In this document: positions 43,806 through 56,212 of the stretch, piece by piece | Layout of the letters: every line of letters begins with the position of its first letter | How positions within the stretch are numbered: the stretch's first letter is position 1 | NCBI GenBank assembly: GCA_030538235.1 | Contig: JAUNUJ010000001.1 | Location: 335,849 to 399,848, forward strand | DNA: 64,000 nucleotides | Source: Alcaligenaceae bacterium | GTDB taxonomy: Bacteria > Pseudomonadota > Gammaproteobacteria > Burkholderiales > Burkholderiaceae_B | Direction of reading: 5' to 3' | The notes under the pieces: model-generated | What the model saw: the letters and a program-made list of their open reading frames with translations, nothing else | Databases searched by the model: none | Told to the model about the DNA's origin: nothing | Translations under genes and position numbers: made by a program

Positions 43806-46643
43806 CTAGGCCAATTTAGCCATTTGCTCCTTGACCTGAGTCAGTTGTTCACCAAATCTGGCGACGCGTTCTTTTTCTTGCTCAACCACAGCAGCCGGGG
43901 CTTTGTTAACGAAGTTTTCGTTGTTGAGTTTGGCCTCGGCCTTGGTGATCTCGGTTTGTAAGCGTTGGGCTTCTTTGTCTAGACGAGCTAGTTCGGCTTC
44001 TTTGTCGATTTCTACCTTAAGCATTAACTGACTTTGACCTAAGCTTTGAACTGGGAAGCCTAAATCCGGAAGTTCATCAACAATCTGCACTTCACTGAGT
44101 TTAGCCAGAGCTTTAAGATAGGGCACGTAGCTAGTTAACTTATCAGCATCACCCACAGCTAATAAAGGCACGCGTTCAGCAGGGGAGAGTTGCATTTCGC
44201 CACGTAATACGCGAATCGCTTCAACGTGAGCCTGTAAATCTTCAACCACGCTGATGGCATTGTCGTCGATTAGACTCTCATCAGACTGAGGATAGGGTCT
44301 GATGCTGATTGATGTCTTTTGCGATTTGGTCATCACGCCGGCCGCCAAAGCGACTTTTTGCCACAATTCCTCAGTAATAAAAGGAATGATCGGATGAGCA
44401 ATTCTTAAGAGAGATTCAAGTACATTGATCAACGTGCGACGGGTGCCACGCTGTTGGGCTTCATTGCCATTTTGTAGTTGAACCTTGGCCATTTCCAAGT
44501 ACCAGTCACAATAAACGTCCCAAACAAAATGGTATATAGCATTAGCCAAAATATCGAAACGATAATCGGCAAAGGCTTTAGCCACAGTTTTCTTAAACTT
44601 GTGCAACTCACTGATAATCCAGTGATCAACAAAACTCAGTTCGAATTCAGATTTGCCAAGATTATGACCCTCGACATTCATCAGTACAAAGCGGGTCGCA
44701 TTCCATAATTTATTACAGAAGTTGCGATAACCGCCACAACGATTTAAGTCGAAGTTCATATTGCGCCCTGGGGTTGCATAAGCAGCCATGGTGAAGCGCA
44801 ACGCATCGGCGCCATAAGGTTCGATGCCGTCCGGGAAGTTTTGGCGCGTGACTTTTTCGATCTGAGCGGCTTGCTGAGGATTCATCAAGCCCTCGGTACG
44901 CTTTTTAATTAGTGTTTCTAAATCAACCCCGTCGATAATATCAACGGGATCTAGGGTGTTGCCTTTAGACTTTGACATTTTTTGACCCTGAGCATCCAGA
45001 ATCAAACCGTGAATGTAGACCTGTTTAAAGGGGATTTGACCCGTCAAGTGTTTGCTCATCATAATCATGCGAGCAACCCAGAAGAAAATAATATCGAAAC
45101 CGGTCACAAGGACATTAGATGGCATGTAACGACTGTAGTCAGGCGTTTTTTCAGGCCAACCCATAGTGGTAAATGGCACTAGGGCAGAAGAGAACCAGGT
45201 ATCCAGTACATCTTCGTCACGAGTCAGTGCTCCCTCAACACCGGCTTTTTTAGCCTGCTTCAGAGCTTCGCCTTCAGTGCGTGCCACGAAAACTTGACCA
45301 TCTTCGCTATACCAAGCCGGAATTTGATGACCCCACCAGAGTTGACGAGAAATACACCAGTCCTGTATGTTATTAAGCCACTGATTATAGGTGTTGACCC
45401 AGTTTTCAGGATGGAATTTAATTTCGCCACTGCTGACTGCTTCCAACGCGACTTCGGTAATGCTCTTGCCCGGATTGTAAGTGCCTTCAGGGGCCGGCTT
45501 TGACATGGCGACAAACCATTGGTCCGTCAACATGGGCTCAAGCACGGTTTTAGTGCGATCGCCACGGGGTACCATCAGTTTGTGTGGTTTAATTTCAGCT
45601 AATAAATCCAATTCTTTGAGTGCTTTTAGGATTTCTTGACGCGCTTCAAAGCGATCTAGTCCTTGATATTGAACTGGTGCATTATCGTTGATCTTGGCGT
45701 CTAATGTCAGGATGTTGATAATTGGCAAGTGGTGGCGCTGGCCAACGGCATAGTCATTAAAGTCGTGAGCCGGCGTGACTTTAACCACACCAGTACCGAA
45801 TTCCTTGTCAACGTAATCGTCGGCAATGATTGGGATAATGCGTTGCGCGATGGGTAACACGACATTTTTACCAATCAGGTGGTTATAGCGCTCGTCTTCT
45901 GGGTGTACCATCAGCGCAGAGTCACCCAACATGGTCTCAGGGCGCGTGGTGGCCACAGTTAAGTGCGTTAATTCGCCACTGGGTTCAACCAATGGATAAC
46001 GTATATGCCAGAGTAGACCATTTTCCTCGGTGTTTTCTACTTCCAGATCGGACACTGCAGTTCCCAGTACCGGATCCCAATTCACTAAGCGCTTGCCGCG
46101 GTAGATTAAGCCTTGTTCGTATAAACGTACAAAGGTTTCGACCACACCCTTGGACATGCGTTCGTCCATCGTGAAGTACTCACGACTCCAGTCGGCAGAT
46201 GAGCCTAGGCGACGGAATTGTGACATCATGGTGTTACCGGATTTTTCCTTCCAGTCCCAGACGCAATCGACAAATTTATTACGACCTAAATCATGACGGG
46301 AGATTTTTTGTGCGTCCAATTGACGTTCCACCACGATCTGGGTGGCGATCCCGGCGTGGTCAGTACCTGGTACAAATACAGTGTCACAACCGAGCATACG
46401 ATGATAGCGAATTAGACTATCCATAACCGCTTGGTTGAAAGCGTGTCCCATATGTAGGGTACCGGTGACGTTCGGCGGGGGGAACTGGATGGTATAGGGT
46501 TTACCGCTTTCAGGTGAGCTAGTTTGGGTAAACTGTCCCGCTTTAAAAATACCTAAGTCATTCCATCGATCATACCAAGAAGATTCGATATTTTTTGGCT
46601 CAAAACTTTTAGCAAGTTCTTCACTAAGAGGGGTTTGATTCAT
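43806..46643 (-). CDS. valS: Valyl-tRNA synthetase
   Basis: A class I aminoacyl-tRNA synthetase, 945 residues. The HIGH motif appears as [15 protein letters not shown] and the KMSKS loop as [10 protein letters not shown]. The editing domain block [11 protein letters not shown] is present, and a coiled-coil C-terminal arm of about 65 residues closes the protein. All expected parts are intact. It is the only minus-strand gene in the right-hand 33 kb and is divergent from ndk across about 290 bp in which I could not define promoters. Confidence 0.97.
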   Translation of the reverse strand: MNQTPLSEELAKSFEPKNIESSWYDRWNDLGIFKAGQFTQTSSPESGKPYTIQFPPPNVTGTLHMGHAFNQAVMDSLIRYHRMLGCDTVFVPGTDHAGIATQIVVERQLDAQKISRHDLGRNKFVDCVWDWKEKSGNTMMSQFRRLGSSADWSREYFTMDERMSKGVVETFVRLYEQGLIYRGKRLVNWDPVLGTAVSDLEVENTEENGLLWHIRYPLVEPSGELTHLTVATTRPETMLGDSALMVHPEDERYNHLIGKNVVLPIAQRIIPIIADDYVDKEFGTGVVKVTPAHDFNDYAVGQRHHLPIINILTLDAKINDNAPVQYQGLDRFEARQEILKALKELDLLAEIKPHKLMVPRGDRTKTVLEPMLTDQWFVAMSKPAPEGTYNPGKSITEVALEAVSSGEIKFHPENWVNTYNQWLNNIQDWCISRQLWWGHQIPAWYSEDGQVFVARTEGEALKQAKKAGVEGALTRDEDVLDTWFSSALVPFTTMGWPEKTPDYSRYMPSNVLVTGFDIIFFWVARMIMMSKHLTGQIPFKQVYIHGLILDAQGQKMSKSKGNTLDPVDIIDGVDLETLIKKRTEGLMNPQQAAQIEKVTRQNFPDGIEPYGADALRFTMAAYATPGRNMNFDLNRCGGYRNFCNKLWNATRFVLMNVEGHNLGKSEFELSFVDHWIISELHKFKKTVAKAFADYRFDILANAIYHFVWDVYCDWYLEMAKVQLQNGNEAQQRGTRRTLINVLESLLRIAHPIIPFITEELWQKVALAAGVMTKSQKTSISIRPYPQSDESLIDDNAISVVEDLQAHVEAIRVLRGEMQLSPAERVPLLAVGDADKLTSYVPYLKALAKLSEVQIVDELPDLGFPVQSLGQSQLMLKVEIDKEAELARLDKEAQRLQTEITKAEAKLNNENFVNKAPAAVVEQEKERVARFGEQLTQVKEQMAKLA

Positions 46644-46932
46644 TTGTTTTCCGTCGTTAAATACTGGATTAATTCAAGTTTTATAAAACTAATGCTTTTT
46701 CTTATTTAATGCTATATTTTAGGATGTAAGAGCCACTGTTTGCATGTTAAAATGAAGGTTTGTGTAAAACAGCTGAAAAACTCAACTATCTAGGCAGCTT
46801 TGCTGACTCGATAAATCGTGTCTTTATATGTTTTTAGATAGCTTTGGGTCGATTCCTAAGCTTTGTTTTGGACTATTCAGTGTTGTTTTGTACTTTACTT
46901 TTAAGATTAACCTATTTATTTTGGAGCAAAAT

Positions 46933-47340
46933 ATGGCAGCTGAACGCACCTTATCGATTATTAAACCTGACGCAGTAGCTAAAAACGTAATCGGCGAGAT
47001 TATTTCTCGTTTTGAAAAAGCAGGTCTAAAAGTAGTTGAAGCAAAAATGGTACAACTATCTCGCGAAGACGCCGAAGGTTTCTATGCAGTGCATAAAGAG
47101 CGTCCTTTCTTTAACGATTTAGTTGAATTCATGATTTCAGGTCCTGTATTTGTTCAGGTTCTGGAAGGCGCTGACGCTATCGCTAAAAATCGCGAACTAA
47201 TGGGCGCTACTAACCCTAAAGAAGCTGCTCCCGGTACTATCCGCGCTGACTTCGCTGAAAGCATCGATGCTAACGCTGTTCACGGTTCAGACGCTCCTGA
47301 AACTGCTGCAGTTGAGATCGAGTACTTCTTCGGCAAGTAA
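46933..47340 (+). CDS. ndk: Nucleoside diphosphate kinase
   Basis: Transfers gamma-phosphate between nucleotides through a phospho-His. [12 protein letters not shown] begins the conserved fold and the active His is in NAVHGSDA. The frame is open for 35 codons further upstream, but that stretch is hydrophobic and non-homologous, and the ATG at 46933 has TTGGAG before it. Length 135 is slightly shorter than the usual 141, ending at EYFFGK. It begins the long ndk-rlmN-rodZ-ispG-hisS run. Confidence 0.96.
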   Translation: MAAERTLSIIKPDAVAKNVIGEIISRFEKAGLKVVEAKMVQLSREDAEGFYAVHKERPFFNDLVEFMISGPVFVQVLEGADAIAKNRELMGATNPKEAAPGTIRADFAESIDANAVHGSDAPETAAVEIEYFFGK

Positions 47341-47355
47341 TTAATTTCTATTTCA

Positions 47356-48522
47356 ATGACTGAAAAGCAAAACTTATTAGGTTTAGATTTAGAAGCCCTG
47401 ACCTCTGAGTTATCAGAGGCAGGGCATAAGCCTTTTCGTGCTAAGCAACTACTGCGTTGGGTTCACCAGCGTGGTGAAGCTGATTTCACCCAAATGACTG
47501 ATCTGGCTAAGGACTTTCGTTCTCAGTTGGAGAGTCGTTATTGTGTACAAACACTGAATCCCATTCTTGATAAAACTTCCGCTGATGGTACTCGTAAGTG
47601 GCTCTTCGATGTGGGCAATAACAACGCCATTGAGACAGTTTTTATTCCTGAGGATGACCGCGGCACTTTATGCATCTCAAGTCAGGCCGGTTGTACAGTG
47701 GCCTGTCCTTTTTGTTCGACCGGTTATCAGGGCTTTAATCGTAACTTAAGCGCCGCTGAGATCATTGCTCAGCTATGGTATGCACGCGCCGAATTACTTA
47801 ACAATCAAGCAGCAGCACGCACCGATGGTCAGTCACCATCTGAACCGCTACGCGTTATTTCTAATGTGGTCATGATGGGTATGGGTGAGCCATTACTTAA
47901 CTATAGAGAGCTATTGCCGGCCTTGAAGTTGATGGTTGAAGACAACGCCTACGGTTTATCGCGTCGTCGGGTTACCGTTTCGACTTCCGGGGTGGTACCC
48001 ATGATGGATCGTTTGGCTGAGGATTGTCCTGTTGCCTTGGCGGTTTCTTTACACGCCCCAAATGACGAGCTTCGTGATAGGCTTGTTCCTTTAAATAAAA
48101 AGTATCCTTTACGTGAGTTGATTGCTGCTTGTAATCGTTATTTAGAGCATGCGCCACGTGATTTTGTGACTTTCGAATATATTATGCTCGATGGCGTCAA
48201 TGACTCCGATGGGCATGCTGACGAGTTGATTGAGATAAGCAAACAAGTTCGTTGCAAAATAAATCTAATTCCTTTTAATCCCTTCCCGCAATCAGGTCTA
48301 AAGCGTTCCTCCAATAACCGCATTCGAGCTTTTGCAGAGCGCTTACAAAGCGCAGGTGTGGTAACAACAACACGCAAAACACGAGGCGATGATATTGACG
48401 CCGCTTGTGGTCAATTGGCCGGTGACGTCAAAGACCGTACGAAAATCACCCTAAAGCGTCGAGATGACGAGGTGATTCCTATTGCAGATGGGGTTATTCC
48501 AATTTACGAGGTGCAAAAGTGA
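47356..48522 (+). CDS. rlmN: Dual-specificity RNA methyltransferase RlmN
   Basis: A radical-SAM enzyme methylating C2 of A2503 in 23S rRNA and A37 in some tRNAs. The 4Fe-4S site is CTVACPFC, and GMGEPLLNY and [12 protein letters not shown] are family marks. The methyl-carrying Cys lies near the C-terminal end ([12 protein letters not shown]). Length 388. Its stop overlaps the rodZ GTG by 4 bp. Confidence 0.96.
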   Translation: MTEKQNLLGLDLEALTSELSEAGHKPFRAKQLLRWVHQRGEADFTQMTDLAKDFRSQLESRYCVQTLNPILDKTSADGTRKWLFDVGNNNAIETVFIPEDDRGTLCISSQAGCTVACPFCSTGYQGFNRNLSAAEIIAQLWYARAELLNNQAAARTDGQSPSEPLRVISNVVMMGMGEPLLNYRELLPALKLMVEDNAYGLSRRRVTVSTSGVVPMMDRLAEDCPVALAVSLHAPNDELRDRLVPLNKKYPLRELIAACNRYLEHAPRDFVTFEYIMLDGVNDSDGHADELIEISKQVRCKINLIPFNPFPQSGLKRSSNNRIRAFAERLQSAGVVTTTRKTRGDDIDAACGQLAGDVKDRTKITLKRRDDEVIPIADGVIPIYEVQK

Positions 48523-49037
48523 ACCCTCAAAATGATATGCCTGATTTAACCAGAGAGTCCGCACCCCAGCCGGAGATGGCCGATTCATTGGGTGGCTTGC
48601 TGCATGCGAGCCGTATACGTAAGAGTTTAAGTCTTGAAGAGCTTGCCGGTGCAACAAAGTACAGCAAGTGGCAATTACAAGCACTTGAGGAGAAAAACTG
48701 GGATATCTTACCTCAGGGTTTTGTCCTGCGTGCCTTGGTGCGTAAATATGCCGAGGCCCTCGGCGTTGATCCTGATTTAGCTATTGAGATGTTAGCTCGA
48801 GAAACCGGCAATAAACCCCAGAATGCTAAATCGCCTAACTTGGTTAGTAGTCTGGATTACAAAATGTCGCCAACGCCGACGGGTGACTCTAGAGGTCGCG
48901 GTTTTTCATTTTCCACCCTTATTTGGTTGTTGCTTTTAGTGATTCTGGTGGTTTTAGGGGTAGCATTGTGGCAGGGCGCTATTACCCTTGAAGACCTTAA
49001 TTTAGGTTTCGTCAAAGATTGGTTTGACGCAGTTTGA
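48519..49037 (+). CDS. rodZ: Short RodZ-like cytoskeletal helix-turn-helix membrane protein
   Basis: 172 residues with an N-terminal helix-turn-helix (about 18-88: [40 protein letters not shown]) of the RodZ type, then one membrane helix (about 128-150) and only about 20 residues beyond it. The periplasmic RodZ C-terminal domain (DUF4115) is missing, so this is a truncated form or a lineage-specific short RodZ. It sits in the usual place between rlmN and ispG. The start is GTG, in a GTGA overlap with rlmN. Confidence 0.85.
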   Translation: MNPQNDMPDLTRESAPQPEMADSLGGLLHASRIRKSLSLEELAGATKYSKWQLQALEEKNWDILPQGFVLRALVRKYAEALGVDPDLAIEMLARETGNKPQNAKSPNLVSSLDYKMSPTPTGDSRGRGFSFSTLIWLLLLVILVVLGVALWQGAITLEDLNLGFVKDWFDAV

Positions 49038-49045
49038 GTGAGTAT

Positions 49046-50320
49046 ATGAAGACTGATTTTGACCCTAGAGAGACTCCTTTTGCTATAGGACCACTAAGAC
49101 GCCATCACACCCACCAAGTCAACATCCGTTGGCAAGACAATGTCGTGTCGGTTGGCGGCTCAGCCCCGGTGGTAGTGCAATCGATGACTAATACTGATAC
49201 TGCTGATGCGATCGGAACAGCGATTCAGGTCAAGGAGTTGGCGATGGCTGGTTCTGAATTAGTGCGTATTACAGTCAATACCCCCGAGGCGGCAAAAGAG
49301 GTCCCCGTTATTCGAGAGCAACTCGACAAGATGGGCATTGATGTACCCTTGGTCGGAGATTTTCACTACAACGGTCATAAGCTTCTAACTGATTTTCCTG
49401 ATTGCGCTCAAGCACTTTCTAAATACCGCATTAACCCGGGCAATATGGGTGGTGGTAAGCGTCGCGATGATAATTTTGCGCAAATGATTGATGTTGCCAT
49501 TAAAAACAATAAACCGGTACGTATTGGGGTGAACTGGGGCAGCCTAGATCAGGATTTGATGGCCACCATGATGGACCAAAATAATCAACGGGCCAAGCCT
49601 TGGGAAGCCCAGGCGGTCATGCGTGAGGCACTTGTGGTTTCTGCCATCACCAATGCCATGCGCGCAGAAGAGCTTGGTCTTGCGGCCGATAAGATTATTT
49701 TGTCTTGTAAAGTCAGTCATGTGCAGGATCTGATTTCGGTTTATCGTAACCTCGCTTCACGCTGTCATTATGCCTTGCATTTAGGGTTGACAGAGGCCGG
49801 TATGGGTTCCAAAGGCATTGTTGCATCCACCGCTGCTTTAGCCGTGCTGATGCAAGAGGGGATTGGTGATACGATTCGTATCTCATTGACACCGGAGCCG
49901 GGTGGCAATCGAGCCAATGAAGTTATCGTGGCTCAGGAAATGCTGCAAACTATGGGGCTTCGAGCCTTTACGCCGATGGTCGTAGCTTGTCCGGGATGTG
50001 GTCGAACCAGCAGTACCTTTTTCCAAGAATTAGCCGATAGTATCCAACAATTCCTGCGTAATAGTATGCCAGAGTGGAGCCAACGTTATCCTGGTGTAGA
50101 GAGTATGAATGTCGCTGTAATGGGCTGTGTGGTTAATGGTCCTGGCGAAAGTCGTCATGCCGATATCGGTATTAGTTTGCCCGGTACCGGCGAGGTTCCT
50201 GCAGCCCCGGTATTTATTGATGGGGAGCGTCGCATGACTCTCAAAGGCGATGGTATTGCAGAAGAATTTCAGAAAATCGTCGAGGAGTATGTTGATCAAC
50301 GCTATGGTCAACGCTCTTAA
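49046..50320 (+). CDS. ispG: 4-hydroxy-3-methylbut-2-enyl diphosphate synthase IspG
   Basis: The penultimate MEP-pathway enzyme for isoprenoid precursors, using a 4Fe-4S cluster bound by [15 protein letters not shown] and [26 protein letters not shown] near the start and the long N-terminal TIM barrel are typical. The frame opens at a TTG (49034) overlapping the rodZ stop. The ATG at 49046 leaves a normal N-terminus and is preferred, though ribosome sites do not decide it. Length about 424. Confidence 0.94.
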   Translation: MKTDFDPRETPFAIGPLRRHHTHQVNIRWQDNVVSVGGSAPVVVQSMTNTDTADAIGTAIQVKELAMAGSELVRITVNTPEAAKEVPVIREQLDKMGIDVPLVGDFHYNGHKLLTDFPDCAQALSKYRINPGNMGGGKRRDDNFAQMIDVAIKNNKPVRIGVNWGSLDQDLMATMMDQNNQRAKPWEAQAVMREALVVSAITNAMRAEELGLAADKIILSCKVSHVQDLISVYRNLASRCHYALHLGLTEAGMGSKGIVASTAALAVLMQEGIGDTIRISLTPEPGGNRANEVIVAQEMLQTMGLRAFTPMVVACPGCGRTSSTFFQELADSIQQFLRNSMPEWSQRYPGVESMNVAVMGCVVNGPGESRHADIGISLPGTGEVPAAPVFIDGERRMTLKGDGIAEEFQKIVEEYVDQRYGQRS

Positions 50321-50349
50321 TTAAAAAATAGTTTAAAAAAATAATTCTT

Positions 50350-51657
50350 ATGTCAAAAACTTTTAATAAAGTTAATGCTATTCGCGGTATGAATGATATT
50401 CTGCCCGATGAAAGTTATAAATGGGAGCAGTTAGAAAGCATTATCAAATCACTGCTTTCTCAATACGGTTATCAAAATATCCGTACGCCGATTCTAGAAC
50501 AAACTCGTTTATTTGCGCGAGGCATTGGTGAGGTGACAGATATTGTCGAAAAAGAAATGTACACCTTCACCATGAACAAAAGCGCTGAAACAGTTGATCC
50601 CGAGGATATGTTGACCATGCGTCCTGAGTTCACCGCCGGCGTGGTGCGGGCTGCGATTCAGCACAATCTTTTATACGATCGGCCGGTGCGCGCCTTTGCT
50701 ATGGGTCAAGTTTTTAGACATGAACGCCCACAAAAGGGGCGTTATCGACAGTTCCATCAACTATCCGTTGAGGCCATGGGATTTGATGGTCCGGATATGG
50801 ATGTTGAGGTTATTTTACTACTGGCGCGCTTATGGCGAGCTTTAGGTCTAAACAATATTCGTCTGGAATTAAATTGTTTGGGACAAAGCGATGAGCGCGC
50901 CAAACATCGTGAGGCATTAATTGCCTATCTTGAAGAGCACGTTGACATTCTTGACGAAGATGCTAAACGTCGTATGTATAGCAATCCTTTGCGTGTCTTA
51001 GATACAAAAAATCCGACGATGCAGGAGATGGCTGATAATGCCCCTAAGTTATTCGATTACTTAGGTGCTGAGTCCGAGGCGCACTTTGAAGCAGTTTGTC
51101 AGCGCTTACAACAGGCCGGTATTGAGTACATCATTAATCCGCGTTTAGTCCGTGGTTTGGATTATTACAATCTAACTGTTTTTGAATGGGTAACTGATGA
51201 ACTCGGGGCCCAAGGCACGGTCTGTGGGGGTGGTCGTTATGATGGTTTATTTGAACTTTTAGGTGGTAAATCGACCCCTTGCGTGGGTTTTGGTTTGGGT
51301 TTGGAGCGTTTACTTGAATTGGCTGATGAGCAGGGAGCATTTACGCCACCCCAAGAGGCTGAGCTGTATTTTGTCCATCAGGGTGAAAAAGCCTCTCAGA
51401 CAGCTGCTTTATTAGCTGAACAATGCCGTGATGCTGGTTGGAAGGTGATGGTGCATTCGGGCTCTTCTGGATTCAAGTCGCAGTTCAGACGTGCAGACCT
51501 TAGTGGGGCGCGTTGGGCTATCGTGATTGGTGAGCAAGAGTTAGAGCAAAGCAAAGTGGCTGTTAAGCCTTTGCGTGAATCAGAAAATGGTACTATTGAA
51601 AATCAGTTTGAAGTAGCTCAAACAGATTTAGTTCAAGTTTTAGCAGAAAGGAAGTAG
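50350..51657 (+). CDS. hisS: Histidyl-tRNA synthetase
   Basis: A class II synthetase, 435 residues. Motif 1 is around [18 protein letters not shown], motif 2 [18 protein letters not shown], the histidine loops are [13 protein letters not shown] and [14 protein letters not shown], and motif 3 is [13 protein letters not shown]-terminal anticodon-binding domain follows. It is 30 bp from ispG and 6 bp from yfgM. Its paralogue hisZ lies 10 kb downstream and lacks the anticodon domain. Confidence 0.97.
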   Translation: MSKTFNKVNAIRGMNDILPDESYKWEQLESIIKSLLSQYGYQNIRTPILEQTRLFARGIGEVTDIVEKEMYTFTMNKSAETVDPEDMLTMRPEFTAGVVRAAIQHNLLYDRPVRAFAMGQVFRHERPQKGRYRQFHQLSVEAMGFDGPDMDVEVILLLARLWRALGLNNIRLELNCLGQSDERAKHREALIAYLEEHVDILDEDAKRRMYSNPLRVLDTKNPTMQEMADNAPKLFDYLGAESEAHFEAVCQRLQQAGIEYIINPRLVRGLDYYNLTVFEWVTDELGAQGTVCGGGRYDGLFELLGGKSTPCVGFGLGLERLLELADEQGAFTPPQEAELYFVHQGEKASQTAALLAEQCRDAGWKVMVHSGSSGFKSQFRRADLSGARWAIVIGEQELEQSKVAVKPLRESENGTIENQFEVAQTDLVQVLAERK

Positions 51658-51663
51658 AAAAGC

Positions 51664-52323
51664 ATGGCTTTTGACTTAGAAGAACAGGAAAAAATTGACC
51701 GGCTCAAAGCGTGGTGGGAGCAGTGGGGGAATGTTGTCAGTGGCCTTATACTGGCAATTTTATTAGCCATTTTAGGTTGGTATGCTTGGAATTGGTATCA
51801 GAACTATCAAACACGCAATGCTTTGGGTTATTTTGAAATTGTAGAAAATAACTACCGCACTTCAGACGATGCTTCTTCCCGTCGTCTACAAGAGGCCAAT
51901 CAAATTTTACAAGACAAATACAAGGGCAATATCTATGCTGGTCGAGCTGCGTTATTAGCCGCTCGCGCGTTTGCCGAAAAGCAGGATTATGTTCAGGCCG
52001 AAGGTGAATTACAGCGTATCCTTGACAATAGTAAGCAATATCCTGAGTTAGAGGGTGTTGCAAAATTACAATTGGCGACGATTTATACCAATCAGGAAAA
52101 ATTTGACCAAGCACTTAACTTGTTAAATCAAGAGCTGAGTGGTTATGAAGCCTTGTTTGCCGATAAACGTGGTGATGTTTATTTTGCTCAAGGCGATCTT
52201 ACAAATGCAACTACTCAATGGACTCAAGCCGCAGAAGCAGTCGGAGTAAGTGGCGAATTCGTTCAAACCATGCAGTTAAAGCTTAATGTATTAGGAGGGG
52301 TAAATGAGCAGCCTCAACGCTAA
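51664..52323 (+). CDS. yfgM: YfgM-type TPR membrane protein
   Basis: 219 residues with a short cytoplasmic start, one membrane helix (about 18-41), then a periplasmic TPR-like region (AGRAALLAARAFAEKQDYVQ, KLQLATIYTNQEKFDQAL). This is the YfgM family, an accessory factor near SecYEG and PpiD in E. coli. The position between hisS and bamB is conserved. It overlaps bamB by 20 bp. Confidence 0.93.
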   Translation: MAFDLEEQEKIDRLKAWWEQWGNVVSGLILAILLAILGWYAWNWYQNYQTRNALGYFEIVENNYRTSDDASSRRLQEANQILQDKYKGNIYAGRAALLAARAFAEKQDYVQAEGELQRILDNSKQYPELEGVAKLQLATIYTNQEKFDQALNLLNQELSGYEALFADKRGDVYFAQGDLTNATTQWTQAAEAVGVSGEFVQTMQLKLNVLGGVNEQPQR

Positions 52324-53479
52324 ATTCCAATCGACTCGTTTAGTAGCGCTAGCAGTCATTACTGCAGCCAGTCTAAGTGCTTGTGGATTATTTACTTCCG
52401 AGAGCCGTTTTGACCCGGTTGATTTGACCTCATATGAACAAACCGCACAAGGTAACTTAATCTGGTCACAGGCGATCGGTTCTACCGGTGATTACGGTTT
52501 TGCTCCGATTGTTTTAGGTGAAGAGGTTTTTGCTGCTGTTCCGGGTGGTCAAGTGGCACGTTTAGGTCTGGCCAACGGCGCTGTACGTTGGAGTACTAGT
52601 GTTGGCACCAATTTGTCGGCAGGCGTTGGTACTGACGGCCAAGTTGTCGTAGTTGCTACTCGTGATGGTCGTATTATTACGCTAGACGCTGCCAGTGGCA
52701 ATCAATTATGGGAGGCTCGCACTTCTACGGTGAGCTCTACGCCTCCGGTTGTTGGCGGCAATACCATTGTTGTTCGCAATGACGATTATCGTGTTCAGGG
52801 CTTTGATAGACAGAGCGGCGAATTACAGTGGTCATATATGCGTACGGCGGCGCCATTGGCTCTAAAAACCGACACTCGCATGGTGGTTGTCGATAATTTA
52901 GTTATCGTGCCGGTACCGGTGGGGCGCTTAGTGGCAATCAATCTTGCCGATGGGCGTCCGGTATGGGACATCAAGGTTAGTTCGGCGATCGGAGCGACAG
53001 ATTTAGACTCAGTCATTGATGTGGTTGGTTTGCCGGTGAGTATAAATAATGCGGTGTGTGCAAACAGTTACCAGGGCTCTATTCTGTGTTACCAGGGTGG
53101 TAGAGCACAAACGGCGCCCCAATTACTATGGACTAAAAGTTTCTCCAGTTCCGTTGGTTTAGGCGCTGCACAGAATCGTTTATATGCTTCAGGAATGCAT
53201 GGTGAAGTGACTGCTTTTGATGGCAACAATGGTGACATCATCTGGCAGGACAATGAACTGCGCAACCGTGGTTTAACCAATCCGGTTTATTTTAATAATA
53301 AAATTTATGTCGGTGACTATCAGGGTTATGTGCACTTCTTCGAACCCAATATCGGCCAGTTACAAGGTCGTGTTTCGGTTGGTGACAGTCGCGCTATCCG
53401 GTCTCCGCTGATTGCGACTCCCTATGGTGTTTTAGTACAAACCGGTGGGGGTCGTTTAGTTATGCTAGGTGCTCAGTGA
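52304..53479 (+). CDS. bamB: Outer-membrane assembly lipoprotein BamB
   Basis: Part of the BAM complex that inserts beta-barrel proteins. The lipobox SLSAC puts the lipid on Cys27. Repeated PQQ-like blade motifs ([40 protein letters not shown]) build an eight-bladed propeller in 391 residues. An AGGAGG ribosome site lies inside the end of yfgM. The stop overlaps the der GTG by 4 bp. Confidence 0.95.
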   Translation: MSSLNAKFQSTRLVALAVITAASLSACGLFTSESRFDPVDLTSYEQTAQGNLIWSQAIGSTGDYGFAPIVLGEEVFAAVPGGQVARLGLANGAVRWSTSVGTNLSAGVGTDGQVVVVATRDGRIITLDAASGNQLWEARTSTVSSTPPVVGGNTIVVRNDDYRVQGFDRQSGELQWSYMRTAAPLALKTDTRMVVVDNLVIVPVPVGRLVAINLADGRPVWDIKVSSAIGATDLDSVIDVVGLPVSINNAVCANSYQGSILCYQGGRAQTAPQLLWTKSFSSSVGLGAAQNRLYASGMHGEVTAFDGNNGDIIWQDNELRNRGLTNPVYFNNKIYVGDYQGYVHFFEPNIGQLQGRVSVGDSRAIRSPLIATPYGVLVQTGGGRLVMLGAQ

Positions 53480-54957
53480 GTTCAAAGTTTAAACCCGTCG
53501 TGGCTATTGTTGGGCGTCCCAACGTTGGTAAGTCCACTTTATTTAATCGTCTGACGCGTTCACGTGATGCGATTGTGGCTGATTTTCCCGGTCTAACTCG
53601 TGACCGTCACTATGGTGAGGGTCGTCTTGGTGATTCACCTTATTTAGTGGTGGATACCGGGGGCTTTGAGCCTGAAACCAAAACCGGTATTTTGGTGGAA
53701 ATGGCCAGGCAAACTGAGCAAGCCATTGTCGAAGCGGATGTCGTGATTTTCCTCGTCGATGCTCGTGCTGGCATCAATAGTCACGACCATGATATCGCTG
53801 TCAAGATTCGCCGTATTGGGCGTCCAGTGGTATTGGCGGTCAACAAAGCCGAGGGCATGCAGCCGGGCCAGGCGGCCGCTGAGTTTTATGAGCTTGGCTT
53901 AGGTGAGCCCTATCAAATTTCTTCTGCTCATGGTGACGGCGTTAAAAGCTTGATTGAATTGGCTTTGGAAAAAGCGCATGAGCAACGTGATATTCACGAG
54001 GAACTGATCGAATTTGCCCTTGATGATGACTTAGTTGATGTCGAATACGATGATGATGAGCTTAGCGAGGAGGCAATCCTTGCACTGGAAGCTGAAGCAG
54101 ATGCCGTCGAGGTGAGCGAATCTGAATCAGAGTCAGAAGAAGCTGCGCCGTTTCGCGATCACCGTATTAAATTAGCCATTGTCGGTCGACCCAATGTCGG
54201 TAAATCTACACTAATTAATACCTTATTAGGTGAGGAGCGAGTGATTGCTTATGATTTGCCTGGTACCACACGTGATGCGATTGAGATTGAATTCGATCAT
54301 GGGGATCGTAAATACACCTTGATTGATACGGCAGGCTTACGTAAGCGTGGTCGAGTTTTCGAAAGTATCGAAAAGTTCTCAGTGATTAAAACCTTACAGG
54401 CCATTGAAGCGTCTAATGTCGCAATCTTGGTACTTGATGCGCAGACCGAAATTTCTGAACAGGATGCTCATATTGCCGGTTTTATTATGGAAAGTGGCAG
54501 AGCATTGGTCGTGGCCATTAACAAATGGGATGGTCTGGACGACTACAACAAGGAGTGGATTGAGCGCGAATTTAATCGTAAGTTACGCTTCCTTAGTTTT
54601 GCCAAAATGCACAAAATTTCGGCTCTTAAAGGGCGTGGAATCGGCGCTTTATTGCGTTCAGTTAATGAAGCTCACGATGCCGCTTTCCGTAAGCTGTCGA
54701 CACCGAAATTGACTCGAGTGTTGCGTGAGGCTGTGGAGCAACAAGCACCTCCACGCAAAGGCATTTTCCGTCCTAAACTACGGTACGCTCACCAGGGTGG
54801 TCAAAATCCACCATTGGTGGTGATTCACGGTAATCAGTTAGAAGCCGTGCCTGAGTCCTATCGCCGTTATTTGGAGACTCGCTTCCGCAAAGCGTTCAAG
54901 CTGGATGGAACCCCATTGAGGATTAGTTTTAAATCCTCGCATAATCCTTACGCTTAG
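53476..54957 (+). CDS. der: Ribosome-assembly GTPase Der (EngA)
   Basis: A double GTPase acting in 50S maturation. Two G domains are complete: [12 protein letters not shown] and [12 protein letters not shown] (P loops), DTGGFE and DTAGLR (G3), NKAE and NKWD (G4). A C-terminal KH-like domain ends the protein. The linker between G domains (about 178-230) is unusually acidic, with an [12 protein letters not shown] run. The start is a GTG overlapping bamB. Length 493. Confidence 0.97.
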   Translation: MSSKFKPVVAIVGRPNVGKSTLFNRLTRSRDAIVADFPGLTRDRHYGEGRLGDSPYLVVDTGGFEPETKTGILVEMARQTEQAIVEADVVIFLVDARAGINSHDHDIAVKIRRIGRPVVLAVNKAEGMQPGQAAAEFYELGLGEPYQISSAHGDGVKSLIELALEKAHEQRDIHEELIEFALDDDLVDVEYDDDELSEEAILALEAEADAVEVSESESESEEAAPFRDHRIKLAIVGRPNVGKSTLINTLLGEERVIAYDLPGTTRDAIEIEFDHGDRKYTLIDTAGLRKRGRVFESIEKFSVIKTLQAIEASNVAILVLDAQTEISEQDAHIAGFIMESGRALVVAINKWDGLDDYNKEWIEREFNRKLRFLSFAKMHKISALKGRGIGALLRSVNEAHDAAFRKLSTPKLTRVLREAVEQQAPPRKGIFRPKLRYAHQGGQNPPLVVIHGNQLEAVPESYRRYLETRFRKAFKLDGTPLRISFKSSHNPYA

Positions 54958-55042
54958 TGTTTAAAGTAACCTGTGGAGTGTTTCTTTAGGTTAATTTGTT
55001 TTCCTTTTTTCTATCAACGCTGCAAATAATTCGAGTAAAACA

Positions 55043-56131
55043 ATGAGTAAATTTTGGAGTCCCTTTGTTGAGTCCTTACAGCCCTATGTGCCCGGTGAAC
55101 AGCCAAAAGAGGGCGAGTTTATTAAGTTAAACAGCAATGAATCACCGTTTCCTGCAGCCCCTGCAGTGGTGGAAGCGATTAAAGCGGCTGCTGACGGTGC
55201 TCTGCAACTTTATCCGGCAGCAGAGTCAGATGAATTACGCAAGGTGGTCGCTGAGTATTATGGTGTTCAAACTGATCAAGTCTTTGTGGCTAATGGCTCT
55301 GATGAGGCCTTAGGTCATGCCTTTAACGCGTTATTCAGGCATCAAGGCAAGAAGTTGGTTTATCCGGATCTTTCTTACAGTTTTTATCCGGTGTATGCGC
55401 GTTTATATGAAGTAGAAGTTGAAACAATCCCGGTCACAGAGGATTATCGTATTAATATCGATGATTACTGTGCTTTAGATCCAGCAGAGGTTTCCAGTAT
55501 CATTTTTCCGAATCCCAATGCACCGACCAGTGTGGCATTAGCTTTGGACGAGATTGAGCGTTTATTAAAGGCGCAACCTGATATTTTGGTAGCAGTCGAT
55601 GAGGCTTATGTGGATTTTGGTGCAGAAACCGCCATTAAACTAATACAAAACTATCCGAATTTGATCGTCTTCCAGACCTTATCTAAATCACGATCCCTAG
55701 CAGGTCTGAGAGTGGGTTTTGCATTTGGTCAAGCGGAATTGATGCAAGCTTTAACACGTGTTAAAAATAGCTTTAATTCTTATCCTCTTGATCGCCTAGC
55801 ACAAGCAGGAGCAATAGCTGCCTTTAAAGCCGATGATTATTTCCAGGAAACGCGTCAAAAAATTATTCAATGGCGTGATAAATTAACCACAGATTTGGAA
55901 GCATTAGGTTTTGAGGTGTTACCGTCATCAGCAAACTTTGTCTTTGCTACACACCCTCAACACGAGGCTGAGACACTAGCACAGGCCTTACGTGAGAAAA
56001 AAATCCTAGTCCGCCACTTTAAAATTGAACGATGCACCCCATATTTAAGAATTACTATCGGCCTTGCCGAAGAGTGTCAAGCCTTGGTCGACGCTTTAAA
56101 AGATTATTTAAGCAGCAATGGCACTAACTAA
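55043..56131 (+). CDS. hisC: Histidinol-phosphate aminotransferase
   Basis: A PLP enzyme of histidine synthesis, 362 residues. LNSNESPFPAAPAV near the start, PNPNAPTS and the PLP Lys in TLSKSRSLAGLRVGF are diagnostic of fold-type I HisC. The position between der and hfq, away from a his operon, is the usual arrangement in Bordetella-like genomes. Confidence 0.94.
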   Translation: MSKFWSPFVESLQPYVPGEQPKEGEFIKLNSNESPFPAAPAVVEAIKAAADGALQLYPAAESDELRKVVAEYYGVQTDQVFVANGSDEALGHAFNALFRHQGKKLVYPDLSYSFYPVYARLYEVEVETIPVTEDYRINIDDYCALDPAEVSSIIFPNPNAPTSVALALDEIERLLKAQPDILVAVDEAYVDFGAETAIKLIQNYPNLIVFQTLSKSRSLAGLRVGFAFGQAELMQALTRVKNSFNSYPLDRLAQAGAIAAFKADDYFQETRQKIIQWRDKLTTDLEALGFEVLPSSANFVFATHPQHEAETLAQALREKKILVRHFKIERCTPYLRITIGLAEECQALVDALKDYLSSNGTN

Positions 56132-56212
56132 TCTTTTGAAAAAATGTTAAAGTAATAGCTTCCTATATAAAATTACAATTTTAATCATATAAAAATTAAT
56201 GGAGTCTCGAGA

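Noticed and set aside
43806-46643. Minor open frames on the plus strand inside valS and other long genes
   Set aside because: They have no ribosome sites or recognisable domains and run antisense or out of frame to clear conserved genes.
54958-55042. Terminator after der (TAACCT...AGGTTA)
   Set aside because: The stem is only 6 bp with a long loop, and the T-rich stretch is not directly adjacent.
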